A DNA stretch of 34,384 nucleotides, from assembly GCF_025628935.1 (NCBI RefSeq), contig NZ_JAOTIS010000021.1, positions 1 through 34,384 of the forward strand, read 5' to 3'. The stretch is from Macrococcus capreoli. GTDB lineage: Bacteria > Bacillota > Bacilli > Staphylococcales > Staphylococcaceae. This document shows, piece after piece, positions 18,439-26,243 of the stretch; the stretch's first letter is position 1, and each line of letters starts with the position of its first letter. The position numbers were made by a program, and so were the translations under genes. The notes beneath the pieces are model-generated. The model was not told where the DNA came from. It searched no databases and saw only the letters and a program-made list of their open reading frames with translations.

Positions 18439-20982
18439 ATGAAAGACTTTCTAAAATTACACCAGAATAAAATTAAAATTGGTTTTATTAGTGTGTTGTT
18501 TATTTTTATTTGCTACAAGTTATTGAATGAACTATCGTCTATTGATTACAAAGCTACAATTAAGGCGTTTAAAGCAATGAATACATTTGAATTAGGTGGA
18601 TTAATGATTTCGGGGCTATTAGCCGTGATGTTACTTTCACTTTATGATGTTGTACTCGCACGCAATTTGAAGTTACAAGTACCTACCAAAAAATTATTTA
18701 ATACGAGTTTCATTGCTAATGCACTAAATGCGGTCATTGGCTTTGGTGGTATTATTGGTGCAGGTTTACGCCTCCTTGTTTATCGTAATTATACTGAAGA
18801 TGAAAAACCTTTAATTAAAGTCATCTCTTTAATGCTCATTTCAATGGTTTCTGGGATGAGTGTCCTCAGTTTAGGTATTGTATTTAAACTTTTTGAAGAC
18901 ACACATGCGTTTGATCATTTTTATTGGTATCATATTGCACTTTATATCACGGCATTATTTTTACCTGTTTTCTTAATTTATAGTTATTTGAAACCCATCA
19001 ATGAAGATCGCTGGTTAGGGTTAAAGTTTACGCTAGTTTCAGCTTTAGAATGGATTGCAGCAAGCACAGTACTTTATTTTATTTTTAAAGTCATTCATTC
19101 GCCAGTGCCACTTTCAATTGTCATTGGTATCTTTGTTGTCGCAGCACTTGCCGGTTTATTATCGTTCGTTCCTGGTGGTTTTGGTGCATTTGATTTAATG
19201 ATCATTTTTGGATTTAAAGCAGTGGGTATTGTAGATGAAAAAGTGTTACTTGCATTATTAATTTACCGTGTTGTCTATTACTTCGTGCCATTTTTAGTCG
19301 CACTTGTATTATCAACATTTGAATTTAGAGGTGTAGCAAGAAAACAATTCGAAGATCGATTTGAGGATCATAAATATGTCGGCCCTGCAATTGAAACGAG
19401 CAATTTATTTTTAAGTATTTTACGTGATTTCATCGTGAAATTACCTGCCATTGCATTAGGTGTTATTACATTCATAACGGGATTTATGCTGTTAATGAGT
19501 AATGGTATGGTCATAATAGAAGCAATCTATGATGTTAAGCATAATACGTATTTATTCTTAGCTGCCTTATATACTGTTTCATCACTTATTCTGATGATCA
19601 ATGCAAAAGGTATCATGCATGATACAAGACGTGCGCATATTATGAGCATTTTTGCAGTATGTACGTTATTACTCATTTTATTTTTAACGTATGGTAATTT
19701 TATATTATATTTATGGCTTGTCATTGTACTAATTTTATTATTTATCGGCAATCGCAATGTAAAAGCATTACGTCGCCCAATAACATTATTGCGTGCAGGA
19801 AGTACAATCATTATTGCAATTGTGATCTTATGTGTTAATGGCTGGCTATTAAGTCTACAGCTTGAAGGGTTAGTACAATCTGAAAGCGTTGATTTTGATA
19901 GTAATTTATTAAAGTATTACTTTATTCTGCTTATTCTATTATTTGCATCGATTACTTGGCTATTATCATTTTTATTTAATAAACAATTTAAATCTAAAAT
20001 TGATATGCCATTATCAAGTGAAGAAATTGAAACGATTATTACAACGTATGGCGGTAATTTCGTGAGTCACCTGGCTCATACCGGTGACAAGTTGTTTTTT
20101 ACAAATGAAGCCCGTGATGCATTTGTTATGTTCCAGTTTAAAAATGACAGCATTATTGTGTTAGGCGATCCTATCGGTAATGAAGATTCATTTAAATGTT
20201 TACTCACTCAATTTTATGACAAGACAGAATTTTACGGTTATGATGTTGCATTTTATCAAGTACAACCGAAATTGTTACCGATGTATCATGATTTCGGAAA
20301 CATCTTCTTTAAACTTGGTGAAGAAGCAGTGATACCACTTGAAGATTTCACAATCAGCGGTAAGAAAAAACGTGCATTTCGTGCAACAGTGAATAAATTT
20401 GAAACAGAAGGTTACCGATTTGAAATACTTGAACCACCATTTGATGGTGCAATTATTACACAATTACGTGAAATTTCAAATGAATGGTTAGACGGTCGAA
20501 AAGAAATGAATTTCTCAGTTGGGCAGTTTAATGAGGCGTATTTAAATAAAGCGCCGATTGGTGTCATTCGAAATGATGAAGAGATTATAGGATTTGTTTC
20601 GTTTATGCCGACACATTTCGAACAATCGATTTCAGTCGACATGATACGATGGAAAGAGAATGGATTACAAATGATGGATGGCCTCTATTTAAATACGATG
20701 TTAATGATGAAAGAGCAGGGGTATCAATATTTCAATATGGGCATGGCGCCATTATCAAATGTTGGTAGCCATAAACATGCATTCTATAGGGAAAGATTTG
20801 CCGGAAAAATATTTGATTCCATTTCAAGACTCTATAGCTTCAAAGGCTTAAGACGTTATAAGGAAAAATTCAATCCAGACTGGCAATCACGTTATTTAGT
20901 TTATCGTAAGGATAGCTCTTTAATCACACAGATGATCCGTATCAATGCGATCATCAATCGCACAAAAAACACTGAATATTAG
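18439..20982 (+). CDS. mprF: phosphatidylglycerol lysyltransferase MprF (FmtC)
   Basis: Bifunctional membrane protein that makes lysyl-phosphatidylglycerol from Lys-tRNA and flips it to the outer leaflet, lowering surface negative charge and protecting against cationic antimicrobial peptides. The 847 aa match the 840 of S. aureus. An N-terminal multi-TM flippase region (about 1-510) contains the LPG_synthase_TM pattern (LSFVPGGFGAFDLMIIFGFKA near 235-255). The cytosolic GNAT-like synthase domain (about 530-840) contains GDPIGNEDSF, DMIRWKENGLQMMDGLYLN and FNMGMAPLSNVG. AGAGAGG before the ATG supports the start. The TAG stop lies in the loop of a terminator shared with convergent msrA. Confidence 0.97.
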   Translation: MKDFLKLHQNKIKIGFISVLFIFICYKLLNELSSIDYKATIKAFKAMNTFELGGLMISGLLAVMLLSLYDVVLARNLKLQVPTKKLFNTSFIANALNAVIGFGGIIGAGLRLLVYRNYTEDEKPLIKVISLMLISMVSGMSVLSLGIVFKLFEDTHAFDHFYWYHIALYITALFLPVFLIYSYLKPINEDRWLGLKFTLVSALEWIAASTVLYFIFKVIHSPVPLSIVIGIFVVAALAGLLSFVPGGFGAFDLMIIFGFKAVGIVDEKVLLALLIYRVVYYFVPFLVALVLSTFEFRGVARKQFEDRFEDHKYVGPAIETSNLFLSILRDFIVKLPAIALGVITFITGFMLLMSNGMVIIEAIYDVKHNTYLFLAALYTVSSLILMINAKGIMHDTRRAHIMSIFAVCTLLLILFLTYGNFILYLWLVIVLILLFIGNRNVKALRRPITLLRAGSTIIIAIVILCVNGWLLSLQLEGLVQSESVDFDSNLLKYYFILLILLFASITWLLSFLFNKQFKSKIDMPLSSEEIETIITTYGGNFVSHLAHTGDKLFFTNEARDAFVMFQFKNDSIIVLGDPIGNEDSFKCLLTQFYDKTEFYGYDVAFYQVQPKLLPMYHDFGNIFFKLGEEAVIPLEDFTISGKKKRAFRATVNKFETEGYRFEILEPPFDGAIITQLREISNEWLDGRKEMNFSVGQFNEAYLNKAPIGVIRNDEEIIGFVSFMPTHFEQSISVDMIRWKENGLQMMDGLYLNTMLMMKEQGYQYFNMGMAPLSNVGSHKHAFYRERFAGKIFDSISRLYSFKGLRRYKEKFNPDWQSRYLVYRKDSSLITQMIRINAIINRTKNTEY

Positions 20983-21000
20983 TTCAGTGTTTTTTGTGCG
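20959..21000. terminator. shared bidirectional terminator of mprF and msrA
   Basis: Perfect 18-bp stem: CGCACAAAAAACACTGAA (20959-20976) and its complement at 20983-21000, with the 6-base loop TATTAG. The mprF stop is in the loop and the msrA TGA stop is in the 3' arm. Downstream T-runs exist in both directions. Confidence 0.9.
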
Positions 21001-21490
21001 TTTTTATATAATTTTCGCGATCTAATTGCTCTTGTTGATAACGTTCAGGTTGTTTCTTATAGAAATCCTGATGTTCTTCTTCTGCTAAATAAAATATTTC
21101 AGCTGGTCTCAACGCAGTAACGATAGGTTGGTTAAACTGTGATTGTATTTGTTCAATGTAGCGTTTAGTTTGACGAAGTTGTGCTTCGTCTGTATAAAAG
21201 ACTGCTGTCGTATATTGTGAACCTCTATCCATATACTGACCTTCAGCATCGGTCGGGTCAATTTGACTAAAGAATATTTCAAGCAACTTATCAAATGGAA
21301 ATTGTGATTCATTATATACGATTTCTACGACTTCAAGATGACCTGTTGTGCCTGTTTTTACTTGAGCATATGTTGGATGCTTCAACGTACCACCCATATA
21401 ACCACTTTTTACACTTTCAATGCCTTCATACGTATCAAACGGCTTAACCATGCACCAGAAACATCCACCTGCAAAATAAACTGTTTTCAT
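20984..21490 (-). CDS. msrA: peptide methionine-(S)-S-oxide reductase MsrA
   Basis: Reduces methionine-S-sulfoxide in proteins and free methionine, repairing oxidative damage in the cytoplasm. The 168 aa form one MsrA domain with the catalytic GCFWC motif at residues 9-13 (nucleophile Cys10). Further conserved stretches are GYMGG, TGHLEVVEIVYN, FFSQIDPTD and AEEEHQDFY. AGGAGGTAG upstream of the ATG supports the start. No Cys is present near the C-terminus, so Cys13 is the only candidate resolving cysteine. It converges on mprF, and the two genes end one base apart inside a shared hairpin. Confidence 0.97.
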   Translation of the reverse strand: MKTVYFAGGCFWCMVKPFDTYEGIESVKSGYMGGTLKHPTYAQVKTGTTGHLEVVEIVYNESQFPFDKLLEIFFSQIDPTDAEGQYMDRGSQYTTAVFYTDEAQLRQTKRYIEQIQSQFNQPIVTALRPAEIFYLAEEEHQDFYKKQPERYQQEQLDRENYIKTHKKH

Positions 21491-21616
21491 TTCAATCTAC
21501 CTCCTTGTTATTATATTACGATAATGTTGTATATTTACAACATGAATTTACTTGCATTTTAATTTGATTTTTAATAAGTTTAATATATTGGTGAAATAAG
21601 AAAGTAGGTTTTATAA

Positions 21617-22558
21617 ATGAGTGAAATAACACCACCTTTAATGCGCAATAAAAAGCACCGTATTCGTAAACTTCCCTTTATTATATTATTCATCATTGTA
21701 CTACTATTGAGCTGTTTTATCTATATTAAATCGAGTTATGATAGTGGACTAAAACTTGCACAACGTCACACGAAACAACAAAAGCAATATGAATTTAATG
21801 GCGTTAATAATAAAGATGGTAAATTAAACGTATTAATATTAGGGCAAGATAGAAATGTAGATGGTTCTTCAAGAACAGATTCTATTATGATTGCACAATA
21901 TAACTATTTAACTAAAAAAATGAAAATCGTCTCTGTAATGCGCGATATTTATGCTGAAATTCCGGGTTATCGCAATTATAAGATTAATACCGCATATACT
22001 CTAGGTGGACCTGAATTACTTCGAAAAACGATTAAGAAAAATTTAGATTTAGACATCGATCATTATGCGATTATTGATTTTAAAGGATTTTCAGCAATGG
22101 TCGATGAAATATCACCTGCCGGCGTACCGATTAATGTTGAAAAAGATATGTCGGCACGTATCGGCGTATCTTTAAAGAAAGGCTGGCATAATCTTAACGG
22201 TAAAGAATTGTTAGGTTATGCACGTTTTAGACATGATGAAGAAGCAGACTTTGGTCGTGTAAGAAGGCAACAACAAGTTATAAAAGCATTGAAAAAAGAA
22301 ATGATTAGTTTATCAGTATTGATGAAAACACCGAAATTAGCTGGGATTGCACGTGGTTATGTCAATACAGATATGACGAACAATGAAATATTCAGAACGG
22401 GCACGTCTTTTGTTATAAGAGGGAATAAAGATCCTGATACGTTGACTGTACCTGTTAAAAATAGTTATACGCAAGCAAGTTATCCTGAAGCAGGGGCAGT
22501 ACTTGAAATTGATAAAGAACAAAATAAACAAGCCATCAAAAAGTTTTTAGAAGAATAG
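21617..22558 (+). CDS. msrR: LytR-CpsA-Psr family protein MsrR
   Basis: Membrane-anchored phosphotransferase family that attaches wall teichoic acid or other glycopolymers to peptidoglycan; in S. aureus MsrR affects methicillin resistance and virulence. It has 313 aa: a short basic cytoplasmic N-terminus, one TM helix (about 20-42) and the LCP domain (about 70-240), with [25 protein letters not shown] split across it, conserved Arg/Asp residues in [12 protein letters not shown], and [18 protein letters not shown]. The AAGTAGG ribosome binding site is modest. Its place next to msrA and mprF matches staphylococcal msrR. Confidence 0.92.
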   Translation: MSEITPPLMRNKKHRIRKLPFIILFIIVLLLSCFIYIKSSYDSGLKLAQRHTKQQKQYEFNGVNNKDGKLNVLILGQDRNVDGSSRTDSIMIAQYNYLTKKMKIVSVMRDIYAEIPGYRNYKINTAYTLGGPELLRKTIKKNLDLDIDHYAIIDFKGFSAMVDEISPAGVPINVEKDMSARIGVSLKKGWHNLNGKELLGYARFRHDEEADFGRVRRQQQVIKALKKEMISLSVLMKTPKLAGIARGYVNTDMTNNEIFRTGTSFVIRGNKDPDTLTVPVKNSYTQASYPEAGAVLEIDKEQNKQAIKKFLEE

Positions 22559-22582
22559 ACAGACAGTCAACCATGTTATAAT
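22556..22582 (+). promoter_or_regulatory. promoter before the 150-aa gene
   Basis: TAGACA at 22556-22561 and an extended TGTTATAAT -10 (TATAAT at 22577-22582), with a short 15-base spacer compensated by the TG. The -35 overlaps the msrR stop codon. It lies 30 bases before the next start. Confidence 0.55.
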
Positions 22583-22611
22583 AAAGTAATTTAATACTTA
22601 AAGGAGTTATT

Positions 22612-23064
22612 ATGATGAACGAATTAAAAACGATGTATCAATACGCAGTGAACGTCACTGAAAGCTTACAGTCATCTGAAATTTATGATGAACATAGTGA
22701 TGCTGATGATCAGGCAATGGTGGCTTATACATTTGGTGTATTAAATGGTTATGCTCAAAAGCATCATCTTGGAGCTGAAGAAATACATGCAGTTATGGTA
22801 AGGTTAATTTCAGAGCATATTGGATATCCTGTCGATTATTCAGAGTCTTTAATACAATTTATGATTAGTTGTACGAATAAAGAAGTAAATGAATCTATTT
22901 ATATTATTATTCATAAAGGTCTGGATCAATATTTAGAAGAAGGAACTACTGTAGATTTTCAAAATGAATATACAATGATTTTAAATGATATTAAAGCGGT
23001 GATTGAACCTGAACAAGCGCCTAAACGCATTAATATGGCGGCGCGTATCAATCCTAATAAATAA
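22612..23064 (+). CDS. conserved hypothetical protein, 150 aa
   Basis: I do not recognise this protein. It is soluble, predicted mostly helical and acidic (SSEIYDEHSDADDQAMVAYT), without signal peptide or membrane segment. The middle (GAEEIHAVMVRLISEHIGYP) looks like a helix-bundle repeat unit, and the last 20 residues are basic and Pro/Asn-rich. AAAGGAG before ATGATG supports the start, and it has its own promoter and terminator. Its place between msrR and the tautomerase gives no functional hint. It is a normal gene by codon use and control signals. Confidence 0.75.
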   Translation: MMNELKTMYQYAVNVTESLQSSEIYDEHSDADDQAMVAYTFGVLNGYAQKHHLGAEEIHAVMVRLISEHIGYPVDYSESLIQFMISCTNKEVNESIYIIIHKGLDQYLEEGTTVDFQNEYTMILNDIKAVIEPEQAPKRINMAARINPNK

Positions 23065-23067
23065 TTA

Positions 23068-23107
23068 AAAAATACTTGTCCAAATACATTTTGGACAAGC
23101 ATTTTTA
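23068..23107. terminator. bidirectional terminator, 150-aa gene / tautomerase
   Basis: CTTGTCCAAA (23075-23084) and TTTGGACAAG (23090-23099) pair perfectly. They are flanked by AAAAAATA on the left and CATTTTTATT on the right, so T-tracts exist on both strands between converging genes. Confidence 0.9.
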
Positions 23108-23293
23108 TTATTGTTCTGACTTTAGTTTACCAGCTACTGCATAACGATCTTTCTTTAATTCTTTAATGAATACATGGATGTTTTCTTTTGGTGCGTTAGC
23201 ATTCTTAGAAACAACTTCTGTTACGTCTTCAACGATTTTCTTTAATTGCTCTTCTGAACGACCTTCTAATAATTCTACTGTAATAAATGGCAT
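23108..23293 (-). CDS. 4-oxalocrotonate tautomerase family enzyme
   Basis: Small tautomerase of 61 aa that works as a hexamer, using the amino-terminal proline left after Met removal ([19 protein letters not shown]) as general base. Conserved features include the Arg in LLEGR and the [10 protein letters not shown] strand. AAGGAGAGG before the ATG supports the start. It follows the CDF gene with a 12-base gap, so the two are likely cotranscribed. The physiological substrate in this group is unknown; 2-hydroxymuconate degradation is unlikely because no pathway genes are near. Confidence 0.92.
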   Translation of the reverse strand: MPFITVELLEGRSEEQLKKIVEDVTEVVSKNANAPKENIHVFIKELKKDRYAVAGKLKSEQ

Positions 23294-23305
23294 ATTGACC
23301 TCTCC

Positions 23306-24310
23306 TTATTCATATACTTTATTAATTGAAGAACCATTACCGCTTACCCAGTCGTCATTACCGTCATCTTCCATAATTTCGATATTAACATCTGTCACGT
23401 GTGGTTCTTGTAATAAACGTGTGACTAAATCTTTCTTGATAATAGATAACTCTCGTAACGTTAAATCATGATCTAACGTTTCTACAAGTGCTTCGATATG
23501 TTTATCTTCTCCTTCTTTCATCACGACTAAACGTTTGATGTCAGAAATTTCTTCGTGCTCTAAAATGATCTTTGAAGCATGCACTTCCATATCTTCATCA
23601 GCACGACCGATAGCACCTGCAGCATTCTCCATAAATACTTTGAATACAACGTAGAACATTGCTAAACCGATGATAACAGAAACAATACCTTCAATCATTG
23701 TGAATCCAGTAAATCTTGAAATAACGATTGCGATTAAGGCAATTAATCCGCCACCTGTTGCTACAGTGTCCTCCATAAATACTAATTTTGTCGCAGGTTT
23801 CGCTTTACCTAAGTTTGCATAACTCGTTGTAAATGGATGTATACCTGTCGTCGGTTTATGTACTTCTTCAAGCACTTCTTTACCCGCTTTGTATAATACC
23901 GAACCTTCTAGTAAGACACCAATTAATAAGACGCCAACGTTTATCATAAAGTGTGTTGGGTTATGATCACCAGCAGCAGCAGGGTGCTGAATATGATGAA
24001 TTCCTTCTAGAATCGTTTCATAAGCAAGTATAGCAACAATTAAGACTGCAAATAAACAAACGATGTTGACTAATCGACCGTAACCAAACGGGAATTTTTC
24101 GTTTGGTGCTTTCTTTGATACAGCTGAACCGACCCATACGAATAACTGGTTGGCAGCATCACCGAATGAGTGCATCATTTCAGCGAACATTGCAACGTTG
24201 CCAGTAAAGATGTAAGCGGCGAGTTTTAATGACCCGAGTACAAAGTTAACGATAGCTGCCATTAAAGATGAGGCACTACCTTTTTTGAGCAAATTAATTA
24301 ATGCTGACAT
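23306..24310 (-). CDS. cation diffusion facilitator family transporter
   Basis: Proton-coupled divalent metal exporter family (Zn, Mn, Fe, Co). It has 334 aa with about six membrane segments and a cytosolic C-terminal domain (about 245-334). In TM2 the metal-site pair His47 and Asp51 is in AEMMHSFGDAANQ. In TM5 the usual HxxxD/DxxxD is replaced by MEDTVATGGG, typical of the ZnT9-like branch and unlike FieF/ZitB. The C-terminal domain contains ISDIKRLVVMKEGEDKHIEA. The start ATG follows AAAGGAG. It is cotranscribed with the downstream tautomerase. Substrate is not predictable, because the second metal-ligand motif is divergent. Confidence 0.88.
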   Translation of the reverse strand: MSALINLLKKGSASSLMAAIVNFVLGSLKLAAYIFTGNVAMFAEMMHSFGDAANQLFVWVGSAVSKKAPNEKFPFGYGRLVNIVCLFAVLIVAILAYETILEGIHHIQHPAAAGDHNPTHFMINVGVLLIGVLLEGSVLYKAGKEVLEEVHKPTTGIHPFTTSYANLGKAKPATKLVFMEDTVATGGGLIALIAIVISRFTGFTMIEGIVSVIIGLAMFYVVFKVFMENAAGAIGRADEDMEVHASKIILEHEEISDIKRLVVMKEGEDKHIEALVETLDHDLTLRELSIIKKDLVTRLLQEPHVTDVNIEIMEDDGNDDWVSGNGSSINKVYE

Positions 24311-24435
24311 AAAAGACTCCTTTATTTTGTTATTATTATTTTATTATAACCGAAAATGCTTAAAATAACTTATTATTCTCTTGAATTATTGTTACCAACT
24401 TCGAATTATTTTAAACAAACGTTTCAATATGATAG

Positions 24436-24453
24436 GATACAATTAATTGTATC
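24436..24453. promoter_or_regulatory. 18-bp perfect palindrome before spo0M-like gene
   Basis: GATACAATTAATTGTATC reads the same on both strands and lies 32 bases before the start codon. It contains a TACAAT that can serve as -10, so a bound dimer would block transcription. CAAACG (left) and CGTTTG (right) add a wider inverted repeat. The regulator is unknown. Confidence 0.45.
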
Positions 24454-24484
24454 GTTTGAGAACAAGTGATAAAGGAGTGACAAC

Positions 24485-24877
24485 ATGTTTAAATCATTAA
24501 TGACTTCGATTGGGATTGGCGATGCAAAAGTTGATACGTTATTGCAACGGAAAACTTTTCATCCACAGGACCAAATAGCGGGTATTGTAACACTTGAGAA
24601 TATAGAAGAAAACGGGATAGAGCGAATTGAACTGACATTAATTGAACGTAAAGAAAATACAGATGAAACGAGTGATTTTCATACGATTGATAAGCCAGTA
24701 TCTAAAGTCATATTACAATATGATGGGACGAATGAAATACCATTTATTTTTGATGCGAATGATAAGATTGAAGATTATCAGCATGAATTTTTTATTATGA
24801 CACATGTTTTCGTTGATTATGCGGTAGATTATTATGATGAAGATCAAATATATTTTGAAAGTGAAGCAACGCTTTAA
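24485..24877 (+). CDS. Spo0M-like arrestin-fold protein (single domain)
   Basis: Cytosolic protein of 130 aa in the Spo0M (SpoOM) family, which has an arrestin-like fold. The start resembles Spo0M strongly (FKSLMTSIGIGDAKVDTLL). After it come beta-strand-rich segments with FHPQDQIAGIVTLEN and an acidic C-terminus (DYYDEDQIYFESE). Bacillus Spo0M is about 258 aa, so this covers only the N-terminal half. AAAGGAGTGA before the ATG supports the start, and the end is followed at once by a terminator, so it is a genuine short form and not a truncation. The organism group does not sporulate; the role is probably in envelope or cell-division physiology, by inference. Confidence 0.8.
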   Translation: MFKSLMTSIGIGDAKVDTLLQRKTFHPQDQIAGIVTLENIEENGIERIELTLIERKENTDETSDFHTIDKPVSKVILQYDGTNEIPFIFDANDKIEDYQHEFFIMTHVFVDYAVDYYDEDQIYFESEATL

Positions 24878-24885
24878 AAATGATA

Positions 24886-24915
24886 GAAAACAGACAGGAC
24901 ATCCTGTCTGTTTTC
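24886..24915. terminator. terminator after spo0M-like gene
   Basis: GAAAACAGACAGGA (24886-24899) is the exact complement of TCCTGTCTGTTTTC (24902-24915), with a 2-base centre that opens to a small loop. It works in both directions, serving also the 28-codon gene on the minus strand. Confidence 0.85.
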
Positions 24916-24940
24916 CATTATGCTATTCTTGAATGGAATA

Positions 24941-25027
24941 CTAATACTTGTCTTCTACCTTTGGTACAACACTAACAATAAAGAGTTCAATGAAACATAA
25001 TGATAATAAAGCTAAAATGCCGTTCAT
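24941..25027 (-). CDS. 28-aa hydrophobic peptide (small ORF)
   Basis: Possible small membrane peptide starting MNGILALLSLCFIELFIVSV and ending PKVEDKY. One hydrophobic helix spans residues 4-21, followed by a charged tail. AAGAGGTGAT lies three to four bases before the ATG, good for a real start. Its 3' end is 25 bases from a bidirectional terminator. It is divergent from the LacI-family gene, with a palindromic operator between them. It could be a regulatory or toxin-like membrane peptide, but matches no type I toxin family that I recognise. The frame stays open upstream, but without another start signal. Confidence 0.5.
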   Translation of the reverse strand: MNGILALLSLCFIELFIVSVVPKVEDKY

Positions 25028-25076
25028 TTCAATCACCTCTTCCTTAAATATATTACTATAATGTGATTGTAATGTA

Positions 25077-25090
25077 TGAAACGCGTTGCA
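25077..25090. promoter_or_regulatory. LacI-family operator-like palindrome
   Basis: TGAAACGCGTTGCA has six of seven symmetric base pairs around a central CG, the form of LacI/GalR-family operators. It lies 4 bases before the ribosome binding site of the LacI-family gene and about 50 bases from the divergent 28-codon ORF. It differs from the CcpA cre consensus at the central CG, so a local regulator is favoured. Confidence 0.5.
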
Positions 25091-25110
25091 ATGCAAGGAG
25101 GAAATTACAT

Positions 25111-26055
25111 ATGGCAAATATTCGTGATATCGCGAAAAAAGCAGGGGTTTCTGTATCAACAGTTTCAAGGGTGTTGAATGATTATCCATACATATCAGAA
25201 GAAAAGAAATTAAAAGTATTAGCTGCAATGGAAGATTTGAATTATATCCCTAACCATCTTGCTGTCAATTTATCTCGTGGTAAAAGTCGCGTCATCGCGG
25301 TCGTTCTACCATGGATTACAAATCCTTATTACTTAAAAATACTTGAAGGGGCGATTAAACAAGCATCACAGCACAATTATCATATTATTGTCATTGAAAC
25401 ACATTATAAAGAAAATGAAGAATTAAGCGTGTTAGATATGCTGAAACATCGATCAATAGATGGCATTATATTTACAACAAGACAACTCTCGCTTGAAATA
25501 ATATGTGACTATAAAAAATACGGTCCAATAATACTTATGGAAAAAAATGAACAATTACCGTACATCTTTATTAATCAATATGAAGCACTAAAAAACGCAT
25601 TACATTACTTAATAAAACAGGGGTATCAAAAAATAGGCTATACATTACATCGAAAAAATGGATTTAGCGCAAATGAACGTGCTAAAGCATATGCTACAAT
25701 ACCTAAACAGATGCAATATCAGGACTTTATCTATGTTGGTGGATTATCAGTGTTGGACGGAAAGCAACTCGCACATCATATACTAAAACAAAACCATTTA
25801 CCAGATGCATTGATTGTGACAAATGATGCCGTTAGTGCAGGGTTATATGCAGCATTTCAAAACCAAGGGATTAAAGTACCGGAAGACATCGCTTTAATAT
25901 CTTACGAAAACGGAGAACTCTCACAAATTAACGACATAACAAGTATTGAATTGCCTTTAAGTGAGATGGGTGAGAAGAGTGTAGAGTTAATTCTGACAGC
26001 ATCAACGACATCGCAAGAACTCGCGTCTCATTTGATTATTAGAAAGTCGACATAG
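25111..26055 (+). CDS. LacI-family transcriptional regulator
   Basis: DNA-binding repressor/activator of the LacI/GalR family, 314 aa. The N-terminal helix-turn-helix and hinge are textbook (MANIRDIAKKAGVSVSTVSR then VLNDYPYISEEKK), followed by a periplasmic-binding-protein-like effector domain from about residue 60 (VIAVVLPWITNPYYLKILEG, TNDAVSAGLYAAFQNQGI, VPEDIALISYENGELSQI). Start: ATG 25111 with AAGGAGG nine bases before it. A longer frame from GTG 25063 would run through the operator and ribosome binding site and is rejected. No sugar genes adjoin it. It probably regulates itself and perhaps the divergent small peptide gene. It is not CcpA, because HPr-contact residues were not evident and CcpA normally lies elsewhere. 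Confidence 0.9.
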   Translation: MANIRDIAKKAGVSVSTVSRVLNDYPYISEEKKLKVLAAMEDLNYIPNHLAVNLSRGKSRVIAVVLPWITNPYYLKILEGAIKQASQHNYHIIVIETHYKENEELSVLDMLKHRSIDGIIFTTRQLSLEIICDYKKYGPIILMEKNEQLPYIFINQYEALKNALHYLIKQGYQKIGYTLHRKNGFSANERAKAYATIPKQMQYQDFIYVGGLSVLDGKQLAHHILKQNHLPDALIVTNDAVSAGLYAAFQNQGIKVPEDIALISYENGELSQINDITSIELPLSEMGEKSVELILTASTTSQELASHLIIRKST

Positions 26056-26065
26056 GTATTAATGG

Positions 26066-26111
26066 TTCGGTTAAATAGACGAAAAATTTATATTTCGTTT
26101 ATTTGACCGAA
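26066..26111. terminator. long hairpin after LacI-family gene
   Basis: TTCGGTTAAATAGACGAAA (26066-26084) and TTTCGTTTATTTGACCGAA (26093-26111) pair over 19 bp with two G-U pairs. No pure T-tract follows, so it may be a weak terminator or a barrier at the core/accessory boundary. Confidence 0.6.
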
Positions 26112-26243
26112 ATACTTATCAATGATATGTTATTGGGTTATTTTTTAATTAGATTTAATTTCAAAACCAATGCACATTTAAAATAATTAGTAGTATAATT
26201 TATTTGAATATTCAGTTTAAAAAAGTGTATTGGAGGTATTCCA

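Noticed and set aside
25077-25090. CcpA cre site
   Set aside because: The central bases do not fit the cre consensus; it better fits a generic LacI-family operator.
24941-25228. 95-codon frame on the minus strand ending in the 28-aa peptide
   Set aside because: Its upstream part runs antisense through the LacI operator and coding start; only the last 28 codons have a good ribosome binding site.
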